Shown here piece by piece: positions 15,530-24,160 of a stretch of DNA of 64,000 nt (position 1 is its first letter; each line of letters starts with the position of its first letter). Below the pieces are notes generated by a model that did not search any database, was not told the origin of the DNA, and saw only the letters and a program-made list of their open reading frames with translations. This DNA is from Streptomyces sp. A0642 (lineage in GTDB: Bacteria > Actinomycetota > Actinomycetes > Streptomycetales > Streptomycetaceae): the NCBI RefSeq assembly GCF_004795105.1, contig NZ_SSBL01000002.1, positions 62,001 through 126,000 on the forward strand. Direction: 5' to 3'. Both the position numbers and the translations under genes were made by a program.

Positions 15530-16726
15530 TCAGCGCCGCAACAGGGTCACCACCGCCGCGCCGCCGAGGCCGATGTTGTGGGCGAGCCCGGTCCGGGCGT
15601 CCGGCACCTGGCGGGGCCCGGCCTCGCCCCGGAGCTGCCAGGTGAGTTCGGCGGCCTGGGCGATCCCGGTGGCGCCGAGCGGGTGGCCCTTGGAGATCAG
15701 GCCGCCGGAGGGGTTCACCACCCACCGGCCGCCGTGGGTGGTGGCGCCGGACTCGACGAGCGCTCCGGACTCGCCCTCGCCGCACAGCCCGAGGGCCTCG
15801 TAGGTGAGGAGTTCGTTGATGGAGAAGCAGTCGTGGAGCTCGATGACATCGACGTCGTCGGCGCCGATGCCGGCACTCTCGTACACCTGCCGTGCCGCCT
15901 CACGCGACATGGGCAGGCCGACCGCGTCGATGCAGGTTCCGGAGGCGAAGGAGTCCTCGGTGTCGGTCGTCATGGCCTGGGCGGCGATCTCGACGGCCCG
16001 CTCGCCGAGTCCGTGCCGGTCGGCGAAGCGCTCCGACACGACGACGGCCGCCGCCGCACCGTCGGAGGTCGGCGAGCACTGGAGCCGGGTGAGGGGGCGG
16101 TGGACGGTTTTGGCAGCGAGGACCTCGCCGACCGTGTACGGGTCCTGGAACTGGGCGTACGGGTTGCCGGCCGAGTGACGGTGGTTCTTGGCGGCGACGG
16201 CGGCGAGCTGTGCCTCCGTGGTGCCGTAGCGCTCCATGTGCTCCCGGGCGGCGTTGCCGAAGATCTGCGCGGTGGGCGGGGTCGTCTCGAAGCCGTGGGC
16301 GGCGGCCATGATGCCGTAGTGCCGGGCCACCGGGGATGTCCTGAAGTCGCCCGCACCGCCGTCGGACCCGCCGTGGCCGAGTGGTCCGCGCGCCATCTTC
16401 TCGAAGCCGAGCGCGAGGACGCAGTCGCTGCCGCCCCCCTCGACGAACTGGCGGGCCATCATGAGGGCGGTGGAGCCGGTGGCGCAGTTGTTGTTGACGT
16501 TGTAGACGGGTATGCCGGTCAGTCCGAGTCCGTAGACGGCGCGCTGCCCGGCGGTGGAGGGCTGGAAGCAGTAGCCGACGGCCGCCTGCTCAATGTCCTG
16601 GTACGTGACCGAGGCATCGGCGAGCGCGGCGGTCCCGGCCTCCTCCGCCATGTCCCAGTACTGCCAGTCGCGGGTCTCCGGCTTCTCGAACTTCGTCATG
16701 CCGACGCCGACTATGTAGGCCTTCAT
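15530..16726 (-). CDS. ltp1: SCP-x type thiolase / lipid-transfer protein (Ltp1-like)
   Basis: The 398-residue protein has the thiolase fold. The nucleophilic cysteine is in NVNNNCATGSTAL near residue 85. His in ELHDCFSINELL and His in KGHPLGATG complete the site. It matches M. tuberculosis Rv2790c (Ltp1) over its length: VGVGMTKFEKP, GYCFQPSTAGQRAVYGLG and LQCSPTSDGAAA. Such enzymes cleave 3-ketoacyl-CoA or perform aldol-type cleavage on branched sterol side chains; which applies here cannot be read from sequence. It lies 11 bp after the fadE34-like gene in one operon, under a KstR box and the CTGAC palindrome at 18980-19010. ATG 16726 gives the conserved N-terminus. Confidence 0.88.
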   Translation of the reverse strand: MKAYIVGVGMTKFEKPETRDWQYWDMAEEAGTAALADASVTYQDIEQAAVGYCFQPSTAGQRAVYGLGLTGIPVYNVNNNCATGSTALMMARQFVEGGGSDCVLALGFEKMARGPLGHGGSDGGAGDFRTSPVARHYGIMAAAHGFETTPPTAQIFGNAAREHMERYGTTEAQLAAVAAKNHRHSAGNPYAQFQDPYTVGEVLAAKTVHRPLTRLQCSPTSDGAAAAVVVSERFADRHGLGERAVEIAAQAMTTDTEDSFASGTCIDAVGLPMSREAARQVYESAGIGADDVDVIELHDCFSINELLTYEALGLCGEGESGALVESGATTHGGRWVVNPSGGLISKGHPLGATGIAQAAELTWQLRGEAGPRQVPDARTGLAHNIGLGGAAVVTLLRR

Positions 16727-16737
16727 ATCGTGTCCCT

Positions 16738-18938
16738 TCAGTCCCGCGGGAGGCCGAGGATGCGCTCGGCGACGACATTGAGCTGGACCTGGGTGGTACC
16801 GCCCGCGATGGTGAGGCAGCGGGACATCAGGAAGCCGTGCACCGCCCGCTCCCCCGCCCCTTCGCACACCGCTCCGTCCGGCCCGAGGAGTTCGAGGGCG
16901 AGCTCGGCGACCTTCTGCTGGTGGACGGTCTGGACGAGCTTGCGCACGGAGGCTCCGGCGCCCGGCTCGACGCCGGAGACCTGCTGGAGCGTGGTGCGCA
17001 GGCCGATGCAGGCCAGGGCGTGCGCCTCGGCGGCCAGGGCCCCGATCCTCGCCCGGCAGGCGCCGTCGAGTCCGGCCGCGCGCTCGATCAGGGCCTCCAG
17101 GCCGGTGTCGAAGGCCACCTGGTCGGCCATGTGGACGCGTTCGTTGCCGAGGGTGTTGCGGGCGACCTGCCAGCCGCCGCCGGCCTCGCCGACGAGGGCG
17201 TCCGCGGGCAGCAGGACGTCGTCGAAGTACACCTCGTTGAAGAGGGAGTCGCCGGTGATCTCCTTGAGGGGCGGATGTCGATGCCCTCGGTGTTCTTCAT
17301 GTCCACGAGGAAGTAGCCGAGCCCCTGGTGTTTGGGGGCGTCCGGGTCCGTCCTGGCCAGCAGGATGCCGTGATCGGCCCACTGGGCGGCGCTCGTCCAC
17401 ACCTTCTGGCCGTTGATCCGCCAGCCCTCGGGGGTCCGCTCGGCGCGGGTGCGCAGCGAGGCGAGGTCGGAGCCGGCGCCGGGTTCGGAGAACAGCTGGC
17501 ACCACAGGAGGTCGCCGCGCAGGGTGGGCAGGAGGTAGCGGTCCTGCTGCTCGGGCGTCCCGTGGGCGATGAGGGAGGGCACGACCCAGGTGGCGATCCC
17601 CAGGCCGCTCAGCTTGACGCCCTGCTCACGCAACTCCTGCTGCACGGCCAGCTGTTGTACGGGGCCGGCGCCCAGTCCGTACGGCTCGGGCAGGTGCGGG
17701 GCCGCGTAGCCGGCGGGGGCGAGGGCGCGGCGGGCGGCTCCCGGGTCGAGGCCGCGGGCGGCGGCGACGGCGTCGCGGGCGGCCGAGCGATACGCGGCCG
17801 CCGTCTCCGGCAGTTCCAGGATGAGTTCGCGGCGCACTCCGCCCGCGGCCAGGCGGACGGCGCGCTGCCGGTGGTCGTCGCCGGGGCCCAGCAGCTGCCG
17901 GGCCACCAGGGCGCGGCGCAGATGGAGATGTGCGTCGTGTTCCCAGGTGAAGCCGATGCCGCCGAGTATCTGGATAGCGTCCTTGGCGCAGCTGTACGCG
18001 GCGTCCAGGGCGGTCGCCGCGGCGAGCGCGGCGGCCAGACCGCGTACCTCCTGGGGCTCACCGGCCGCGCGGGCGGCGTCCCAGGCCAGGGCACGGGCCT
18101 GTTCGACGCGTACGAGCATGTCGGCGCACAGGTGCTTCACGCCCTGGAACCGCCCGATGGGGCGGCCGAACTGTTCGCGGACCTTGGCGTGTTCGGCGGC
18201 GGTCTCCAGCGAGCGGGCGGCGGTGCCGCAGGCCTCGGCGGCGAGGAGCACGGCGGCGAGGTCGCGGACGAGGCCGGAGTCGGCGGGCAGGGCCCGTCCG
18301 GCGGGGACCAGGACCCGGTCGGCACGGACCGCGGCGGTGGGCCGGGTGGGGTCGGCGCTGCGGTGCGGGCGCACGGTGAGGCCCCGAGTCGCGGTGTCGA
18401 CGGCGAACCACCGGGTGCCGGTGGCGGAGGCGGCGGGCAGCAGGAGCAGGTCGGCCTCGACGCCGGAGAGGACCGGCGGCGGTTCGCCGTCCAGGAGGTG
18501 GCCGTCCTCGCGTGCGACGGCGGTGAGGGTGCCGGGACCGAGCGCGACGGCCCCGATGCGCCTCCCCGCCGCCAGACCGCGGACGAGTTCGCCGGCGCCC
18601 GGGGCATGGAGGGCGTCACCCGCGCCCGAGGCGTGCAGGACGGCGGAGGCGAGGGCGCTCGCCAGGTAGGGGCCGGGCAGTGCGGCGCGGCCCGCCTCTT
18701 CGAGGACGACGGCGAGGTCGAGGAGATCGCCGCCCCCGCCCCCGTACGCCTCGGGCAGATGGATGCCGAGCAGCCCCTGTTCCGCGAGGCCGTCCCAGTG
18801 CGCGGGGCGCGCGCCGGGGCAGGCGGGGGCATCCGCGTCGAGCAGCGAGCGGACTTCGCCGGGCGGTACGGCCCGGGCCAGCCATCCCCGCACGGCCCGT
18901 GCGAGCTCTCTGTGTTCTTCGGTGATTCCGATGCCCAT
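16738..18938 (-). pseudogene. fadE34: Two-domain acyl-CoA dehydrogenase, FadE34-like, frameshifted
   Basis: Two overlapping frames together encode one fused protein of about 733 residues, the size of M. tuberculosis FadE34 (Rv3573c). Domain 1 starts MGIGITEEHREL and ends ILGGIGFTWEHD...LRRALV. Domain 2 contains the FAD-binding LFSEPGAGSDL and KVWTSAAQWAD, and ends GGTTQVQLNVVAERILGL. After NTEGIDIR the frame shifts: a run of four G on the plus strand (17268-17271) should be five to read RPLKEITGDSLFNE. A one-base homopolymer deletion explains it, either a sequencing error or a real recent mutation. The enzyme would desaturate sterol side-chain CoA esters. ATG 18938 has GAGGA five bases upstream. 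It is co-transcribed with the thiolase. Confidence 0.88.
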
Positions 18939-18979
18939 GCGGATCCTCGCCGGTCGCAGCCACTGGAACGGCGCAAGAG

Positions 18980-18993
18980 TAGAACACGTTTCA
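18980..18993. promoter_or_regulatory. KstR box upstream of the fadE34-ltp1 operon
   Basis: TAGAACACGTTTCA matches TnnAACnnGTTnnA at every fixed position. It is 41 bp upstream of the FadE34-like start and directly adjoins the CTGAC palindrome (18996-19010). Confidence 0.78.
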
Positions 18994-18995
18994 AT

Positions 18996-19010
18996 CTGAC
19001 GGAAGGTCAG
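18996..19010. promoter_or_regulatory. CTGAC-N5-GTCAG palindrome, site 2
   Basis: CTGACGGAAGGTCAG has perfect 5-bp arms (6-bp with flanking T/A) and begins two bases after the KstR box of the fadE34-ltp1 operon. The two operators are adjacent, so two regulators could compete or cooperate here. Confidence 0.6.
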
Positions 19011-19207
19011 ATGAGGTTCCGGCCGGACCGGGCCGGTCGTCTTGACCTGTTCTTGCCCTGGCCACCGGAATACCGCGGACCCCGCGGAAGGTTCACCCTG
19101 CACCTACGTGGCGGTCAGCGCTGACCGCCGGGATCGCAGCCCTGCCCGCCGCAGGGTCCGCACTCCGCACCCGCCCCGCCCTCTTCCGCCGCCCGGAGGC
19201 CGCACGC

Positions 19208-21028
19208 ATGCCACAGACGACGTACGAACAGCCCGCCGCGGAGCTTCCCGATCCGGGGGTGTCGAAGGGGGGCCGCGGCATCGTCCCCGTGCTCGCCTTC
19301 GCGGGCATCACCGTCGCGGTGATGCAGACCCTGCTCGTCCCCGTCATCAAGGACCTGCCGGCCCTTCTGCACACCGCCCCGTCCGACGCGACCTGGGTGA
19401 TGACGGCGACCCTGCTCGCCGGCGCCGTGGCCACGCCGATCATGGGACGGCTCGGCGACCTCAACGGCAAGCGGAAGATGCTGCTGGCCAGCCTCGCCGT
19501 GATGGTGATCGGCTCGCTGATCTGCGCGTTCACCGACGATCTCGTGATCATGATCGTGGGCCGTGCGCTCCAGGGCTTCGCGATGGGCGCCATCCCGCTG
19601 GGCATCGGCATCATGCGCGACGAGCTGCCGCGCGAGAAGCTCGGTTCGGCGATGGCCCTCATGAGTTCCTCGATCGGGGTGGGCGGCGGACTCGCCCTGC
19701 CCGCCGCCGCGCTGGTCGCCCAGCACGCCGACTGGCACACCCTCTTCTTCGGCTCGGCCGGTCTCGGCGTGCTGGCCATGGCGCTGACCGTGCTGGTGGT
19801 GCCGGAGACCTCGCTGCGCGCTCCCGGACGGTTCGACGTCACGGGCGCGCTCGGCCTCTCGCTCGGCCTGGTCCTCCTGCTGCTGCCGATCACCAAGGGC
19901 AGCGACTGGGGCTGGACCTCGGGCACCACGCTCGGCCTGATAGCCGCCAGTGTGGTGGTCCTCGTGCTCTGGGGCGTGTTCGAGCTGCGCAGCGAGGCGC
20001 CGCTGGTCGATCTGCGGACCACGGTCCGGCGCGAGGTGCTGCTCACCAACCTCGCCTCGATCATGGTCGGCGTCGCGTTCTACGCCGTCTCGCTGGTCCT
20101 TCCGCAGCTGCTCCAGCTGCCGACGTCGACCGGCTACGGCCTCGGCCAGTCCATGGTCGTCGCGGGCCTGTGCGTCGCCCCGCTCGGCCTGACGATGATG
20201 TTCGTGGCCCCGCTGTACGCCCGGATCTCGGCCCGGTACGGCCCCAAGGTGTCGCTGATGCTCGGCATGCTGGTCATCGCGATCGGTTACGGGGCCGGGC
20301 TCGGTCTGATGAGCGCCGCCTGGCAGACCATCGTGATCGCGGTGCTGCTCGGGGCCGGCATCGGGCTGGCGTACTCCTCGCTGCCCGCGCTGATCATCGG
20401 TGCCGTCGACGCCTCGGAGACGGGCGCGGCCAACGGCCTGAACACCCTGATGCGCTCGATCGGCACCTCGGTGTCGAGCGCGGTCATCGGGATGGTGCTG
20501 GCGAACACCTCGGTGCGGATGGGACCGGTCACCGTCCCCAGCATGGAGGGTTTCCGGACCTCGTTCATGATCGCGACGGGTGCGGTGCTGGTCGGTCTCG
20601 TCCTGGCCGCGTTCCTGCCGTCGCCCCGGAAGGCCGCCGCACCGGTGCTCCTGGCGAGCAGCGCCGCCGACGCGGCCGCGCGCGATGCCGGAGAGCCGCT
20701 GCCCCCCGTCCCGCACCCGTTCGCCGACTCCGACGGCTTCCGCGGCCGGGTGCTGGAGGACGACGGGACGCCGGTGGCCGGCGCCAATGTCACCCTGATC
20801 GACCGGCACGGCCGGCAGGCCGGGCTCACCACGACGGACGCGCAGGGCCGCTACGCCCTCGCCGCCCCCGGCCACGGCAGCTTCGTCCTGGCCGGATCGG
20901 CCGCCGGGTACGCGCCGCGGGCCCGTCCCGTGTCCTACCCGGCGGACGGGCCTCACGGACCTCGGGGCGAGAGCGACCTGGTGCTGTCGGTCAGCGCGCC
21001 GGAGCGCCGGACCGCGGCGCGGTCGTGA
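19208..21028 (+). CDS. MFS transporter with C-terminal carboxypeptidase-regulatory-like domain
   Basis: This 606-residue protein is longer than a usual 14-helix MFS exporter. Residues 20-480 are the transporter: MGRLGDLNGKRKML is the loop 2-3 motif, GRALQGFAMGAIPLG follows, and about 14 hydrophobic segments are visible. After a linker (residues 485-515), residues 516-580 form a beta-sandwich-like module, GFRGRVLEDDGTPVAG...TDAQGRYAL. This is the pattern of a carboxypeptidase-D regulatory / transthyretin-like domain. The final helix appears to end inside the cell if the 14-helix count is right, which would place this normally extracellular fold in the cytoplasm. ATG 19208 follows a long GC-rich leader. 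The substrate is unknown. It is divergent from the fadE34 operon. Confidence 0.85.
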   Translation: MPQTTYEQPAAELPDPGVSKGGRGIVPVLAFAGITVAVMQTLLVPVIKDLPALLHTAPSDATWVMTATLLAGAVATPIMGRLGDLNGKRKMLLASLAVMVIGSLICAFTDDLVIMIVGRALQGFAMGAIPLGIGIMRDELPREKLGSAMALMSSSIGVGGGLALPAAALVAQHADWHTLFFGSAGLGVLAMALTVLVVPETSLRAPGRFDVTGALGLSLGLVLLLLPITKGSDWGWTSGTTLGLIAASVVVLVLWGVFELRSEAPLVDLRTTVRREVLLTNLASIMVGVAFYAVSLVLPQLLQLPTSTGYGLGQSMVVAGLCVAPLGLTMMFVAPLYARISARYGPKVSLMLGMLVIAIGYGAGLGLMSAAWQTIVIAVLLGAGIGLAYSSLPALIIGAVDASETGAANGLNTLMRSIGTSVSSAVIGMVLANTSVRMGPVTVPSMEGFRTSFMIATGAVLVGLVLAAFLPSPRKAAAPVLLASSAADAAARDAGEPLPPVPHPFADSDGFRGRVLEDDGTPVAGANVTLIDRHGRQAGLTTTDAQGRYALAAPGHGSFVLAGSAAGYAPRARPVSYPADGPHGPRGESDLVLSVSAPERRTAARS

Positions 21029-21323
21029 GCGGATGAGAGAGGTCCGTCCCCGCCGGGAGTTCCCGCGGCTGCGCGCCGCCGGCGGACAGCCGGGCGGGGC
21101 GGGCGCCCTGGACCCGCCTCCGTGACACCACCCGGCAGGCCGGTCCGGCAGAGCGCGCCCGGCAGCCGGAAGGAGCTGCCGCCCCCGTGTCCGTGTCATG
21201 ACCGGCCCTGGCGGAGCTGCCGACCTGTCTCCCGCGGCCGCACACCCCCGCCGACCATGTCGGCGGGGGTGTGCGGCACGATGGGGCGCCGTCGACACGA
21301 CCCGTCCCACCAGGAGGAACCCC
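21029..21323. other. Intergenic region before methyltransferase
   Basis: No convincing gene is present in these 295 bases. The only clear structure is the long hairpin at 21238-21276. A minus-strand frame through this region is proline/arginine-rich and looks like a shadow. Confidence 0.5.
21238..21276. terminator. 18-bp perfect hairpin
   Basis: The arms at 21238-21255 and 21259-21276 are perfect inverted repeats around a three-base loop. It would terminate the MFS gene transcript. It lies 48 bp before the methyltransferase start, so it could also sit at that gene's 5' end. Confidence 0.7.
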
Positions 21324-21968
21324 ATGGCCGCCGAGCCCAAGCCGGAGATTCTCGCCGCGTTCCAGGCCGCCAAGGGCTTCATGCCGGTGGGTGAGGGGCT
21401 CGCGCTGTACGCGGCCGCCGCCGAAGCCGCCGCGCTCGGTCTGCCGCTGCTGGAGGTGGGAACGTACTGCGGGCGCTCGACCATCCTGCTCGCCGACGCG
21501 GCCCGTGCGGCGGGGGTCACGGCGCTCACCGTCGACCACCACCGGGGCAGCGAGGAGCAGCAGCCCGGCTGGGAGTACCACGACCCGACGGTGGTCGACC
21601 CCGAGGTGGGCCGGATGGACACGCTGCCCACCTTCCGCCGGACGCTGCACGCGGCCGGCCTGGAGGAGCACGTGGTGGCGCTGGTGGGGCGGTCCCCGCA
21701 GGTCGCGGCCGTGTGGGGCGGCCGTCTCGGCCTCGTCTTCATCGACGGCGGCCACACCGACGAGCACGCGGGCGGCGACTACGAGGGCTGGGCGCCGCAT
21801 GTCGCCGACGGCGGGCTGCTGGTGATCCACGACGTCTTCCCCGACCCGGCGCACGGCGGCCAGGCCCCGTACCGGGTGTATCTGCGGGCGCTGGAGTCGG
21901 GGGCGTTCACCGAGATCTCCGTCACCGATTCGCTGCGGGTGCTGCGGCGTACGGGAACGGGGATCTGA
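21324..21968 (+). CDS. Class I SAM-dependent methyltransferase
   Basis: This is a 214-residue Methyltransf_24-type protein. The SAM-binding loop is LLEVGTYCGRSTILLADAA near residue 42, the acidic end of beta-2 is LTVDHHRGSEEQQ, and FIDGGHTDEHAGGDYEGW near residue 138 is the conserved metal/substrate region. LLVIHDVFPDPAHGG follows. Members methylate small molecules, often sugars or catechols; the substrate is not predictable here. The ribosome-binding site AGGAGGAA is strong and supports ATG 21324. It has no obvious operon partner. Confidence 0.85.
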   Translation: MAAEPKPEILAAFQAAKGFMPVGEGLALYAAAAEAAALGLPLLEVGTYCGRSTILLADAARAAGVTALTVDHHRGSEEQQPGWEYHDPTVVDPEVGRMDTLPTFRRTLHAAGLEEHVVALVGRSPQVAAVWGGRLGLVFIDGGHTDEHAGGDYEGWAPHVADGGLLVIHDVFPDPAHGGQAPYRVYLRALESGAFTEISVTDSLRVLRRTGTGI

Positions 21969-21980
21969 ACCTCTCGGACG

Positions 21981-22098
21981 CCCTGCGGCCCCGCGGACGC
22001 CTTCGTCCGGAGCGGACCGCGATCTCTCCGGACACCGTGCGGCCCCGCGGGCGGCTTCGTCCGGACCGGACCGCGATCTCTCCGGACACCGTGCGGCC
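21981..22098. repeat. 54-bp tandem repeat, 2.2 copies
   Basis: Unit 1 is 21981-22034, unit 2 is 22035-22088 and a partial third copy is 22089-22098. Each starts CCNTGCGGCC and contains CTTCGTCCGGA and GACCGCGATCTCTCCGGACA. The unit is a multiple of three. The array fills the gap between the methyltransferase and the amidase and ends eight bases before the amidase -10 element, so copy number could affect that promoter. Confidence 0.8.
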
Positions 22099-22105
22099 TC
22101 CCCGA

Positions 22106-22111
22106 TAGCAT
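22106..22111 (+). promoter_or_regulatory. -10 element of leaderless amidase promoter
   Basis: TAGCAT ends six bases before GTG 22118 with no ribosome-binding site between, the usual sign of a leaderless streptomycete transcript. The 54-bp repeat array occupies the -35 region. Confidence 0.5.
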
Positions 22112-22117
22112 CGCCGG

Positions 22118-23041
22118 GTGCGTCACGACGAGAGTGCTCCCCCCACCCACCGCCGCCCGGCCCTCGCGGCCGCCGCGGGTCTGACCCTGCTCTGTCTGGG
22201 CGCGGCCGGCTGCGGCGGTGGCGGCGCCGCGCAGGCACAGCCCGGGAAGGGCGGCGACGCGGTTCCGTCCTCGGCGGCCGCGTCCGCGCCGGCCTCCCCG
22301 GCGTCGCCGTCACCGGCGCGTACGAGCACGCCCCCGTCGAAGAAGCCCCCTGCCCCCTCACCGTCGGGGCCGCTGTCCGGGAAGACGGTCGTCGTCGACC
22401 CGGGCCACAATCCGGACAACCACCTGCACACCGCCGAGATCAACCGCCAGGTCGACATCGGCACCGGGCACAAGGAGTGCGACACCACCGGCACCTCCAC
22501 CGACGCCGGTTACGCGGAGGCCCGGTTCACCCTCGATGTCTCGCACCGCCTGCGGACGCTGCTCCGGGCGCAGGGGGCGAAGGTGATCCTGACGTACGAC
22601 GGCGACCGGGCGTTCGGGCCGTGTGTCGACGAGCGGGCGCGGATCGGCAACAAGGCCGGGGCGGACGCGGTCGTCTCGGTCCACGCGGACGGTTCGGCCG
22701 TGGGGAACCGCGGCTTCCATGTGATTCTTCCCGCACTGGTGCACGGCGGCGCTGCGGACACCTCGGAGATCGTGGGTCCTTCGCGCGATCTGGGGACCCG
22801 GATCGCCGGACTTTTCGTACGCGCTACCGGAAGTGCGCCTTCCAATTACGTCGGCGGCCATACCGGTCTGGACATCCGCAAGGATCTCGGCGGACTGAAT
22901 TTGTCGACCGTCCCCAAAGTCTTCATCGAATGCGGCAATATGCGTGATCCGAAGGACGCCGCCCTTCTGACGAGTGCGGGCTGGCGCCAGAAGGCCGCCC
23001 AGGGCATCGCGGACGGCATCACCAGCTACCTCAAGGGGTAG
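22118..23041 (+). CDS. N-acetylmuramoyl-L-alanine amidase lipoprotein (Amidase_3)
   Basis: This 307-residue secreted protein has a signal peptide ending in lipobox LGAAGC (Cys about 32), then a Ser/Pro/Ala linker to residue 85. The zinc amidase domain follows: VVVDPGHNPDN (His ligand), AEINRQ (Glu ligand), VSVHADGS (His ligand) and FIECGNMR (catalytic Glu). It would cut the bond between muramic acid and the stem peptide from the outer face of the membrane. The leaderless GTG 22118 is preferred. The domain carries an inserted cysteine-containing loop (HKECDTTGT) also seen in mycobacterial Rv3717-type enzymes. It stands alone. Confidence 0.9.
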   Translation: MRHDESAPPTHRRPALAAAAGLTLLCLGAAGCGGGGAAQAQPGKGGDAVPSSAAASAPASPASPSPARTSTPPSKKPPAPSPSGPLSGKTVVVDPGHNPDNHLHTAEINRQVDIGTGHKECDTTGTSTDAGYAEARFTLDVSHRLRTLLRAQGAKVILTYDGDRAFGPCVDERARIGNKAGADAVVSVHADGSAVGNRGFHVILPALVHGGAADTSEIVGPSRDLGTRIAGLFVRATGSAPSNYVGGHTGLDIRKDLGGLNLSTVPKVFIECGNMRDPKDAALLTSAGWRQKAAQGIADGITSYLKG

Positions 23042-23180
23042 AACGACCTCGTCCGCACGGGCCGGCGCCTTGCGCGGGCAGGCCTCACGAGGGGGTTCTG
23101 CGGTGAATTCGGGAGGATGCCCGCCCAAGGACCGGGCAGGGGCACAACCCGCCCGGGCAGACGATAGATTCATCCGTACG

Positions 23181-23261
23181 ATGGGGGGCCGCTCCCGAGC
23201 TTCGCGCCGTACCCGCCGTACCGGTGGCAGCGACGACCGCCCCGACGAGACGACCGACTAA
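23181..23261 (+). CDS. Possible 26-residue leader ORF
   Basis: ATG 23181 to TAA 23261 encodes a very basic then acidic peptide (MGGRSRASRRTRRTGGSDDR, ending DETTD). It stops 10 bases before the start of the next gene, and the AAGGA used by that gene overlaps this stop region. It could be a translated leader coupled to the downstream gene, or a chance frame. There is no ribosome-binding site; a TAGATT ten bases upstream could give a near-leaderless transcript. Confidence 0.25.
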   Translation: MGGRSRASRRTRRTGGSDDRPDETTD

Positions 23262-23271
23262 GGACCTTCAC

Positions 23272-24081
23272 GTGAATATCCGCTCCCTCACTCGAGGCGA
23301 TGGCGTGGTGATCGGAGCAGCGGTCGTGCTGTTCATCGCCTCTTTCCTCGACTACTTCGACTACGGAAGCACCAGCGTCGACGCGCCCAACTCCTGGGAC
23401 TCCCTGGGCAACGCGATCGGCGTCTACATGGTCGGGGTGATCGGCGCCGCCCTGATCGTGCTGTCCCGCTCGCAGCCCCAGCCGCGCAAGGTCGCCGGTC
23501 TCGATCTCGCCCAGTTCGGTGTCGCCGCCACGGTGTTCACCGCGTGGAGCCTGTTCTGGACCATCATCGACCTCGGCCAGATCGACGCGGGCGCCGGCCT
23601 GATCCTCGGCCTGATCGCCTCGCTCGCACTGGCCGCGGGCGCGGTCGCCTCCCCGCTGGTGCCGGCCCTCAAGGCCCCGCTGGCAGGCGCTCCGAAACCG
23701 CAGGCCGTGCAGCCGCCGTACGGTGGGCAGCCGGGCCAGGGCTATGGCTACCCGGGTGCCCAGCAGCCGTCCTACGGCGGCCAGCCGCAGGGCCAGGCTC
23801 CGGCGTTCGGCGGTCAGCCGCAGCCGGGCCACCCCGAGCCGCAGCAGGCCCAGGCGCCCGCCCAGCAGGCGGCGCCCGCCGGTGACTTCACCCCGTTCTG
23901 GTTCGCGGTGCCGGTGGCGCGTCCGCTGTACGGCGAGGACGGTTCGCCGGCCCCGATCGCCGAACTGGCGCCGGGCACCTGGTACCTCGCGGTCGAGCAG
24001 CGCGGCCCGGGCCTCATCGCCCAGACGCAGGACGGCCGTCGTGGTGTGCTCCAGGACACCACGGGCATCCAGCGGGGCTGA
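23272..24081 (+). CDS. DUF5336-like membrane protein with Q/G/P-rich linker
   Basis: This 269-residue protein has four hydrophobic segments in residues 10-150 (GVVIGAAVVLFIASFLDYFD, a segment at IGVYMVGVIGAALIV, FGVAATVFTAWSLFW, GLILGLIASLALAAGAV). A Gln/Gly/Pro/Tyr-rich repeat region follows at 155-215 (PPYGGQPGQGYGYPG), then a compact C-terminal domain. The membrane part resembles mycobacterial 34-kDa antigen (DUF5336) proteins. The C-terminal domain looks like a small beta-barrel (WYLAVEQRGPGLIAQTQDGR). Its function is unknown. GTG 23272 has AAGGA seven bases upstream, and the conserved NIRSLTRGDG start favours it over upstream in-frame starts. A long hairpin follows the gene. Confidence 0.75.
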   Translation: MNIRSLTRGDGVVIGAAVVLFIASFLDYFDYGSTSVDAPNSWDSLGNAIGVYMVGVIGAALIVLSRSQPQPRKVAGLDLAQFGVAATVFTAWSLFWTIIDLGQIDAGAGLILGLIASLALAAGAVASPLVPALKAPLAGAPKPQAVQPPYGGQPGQGYGYPGAQQPSYGGQPQGQAPAFGGQPQPGHPEPQQAQAPAQQAAPAGDFTPFWFAVPVARPLYGEDGSPAPIAELAPGTWYLAVEQRGPGLIAQTQDGRRGVLQDTTGIQRG

Positions 24082-24104
24082 CGCCCCGGCGCACGACCCC
24101 TCGA

Positions 24105-24141
24105 CAGCGGCCCTCCGCCCCTTCCGGGCGGGGGGCCGCTG
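24105..24141. terminator. 16-bp hairpin terminator
   Basis: CAGCGGCCCTCCGCCC (24105-24120) and GGGCGGGGGGCCGCTG (24126-24141) pair over 16 bp, one pair being G-U, with loop CTTCC. It separates the DUF5336-like gene from the F420-type oxidoreductase. Confidence 0.8.
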
Positions 24142-24160
24142 CCGTACCCTCCGACTGCGT

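Noticed and set aside
19115-21757. 880-codon minus-strand open frame opposite the MFS gene
   Set aside because: It mirrors the plus-strand MFS and methyltransferase genes, has low-complexity Gly/Arg/His composition and no domain, and is a product of high GC in the third codon position.
21981-22098. CRISPR or attachment site
   Set aside because: The units are head-to-tail with no spacers, no integrase gene and no tRNA nearby.
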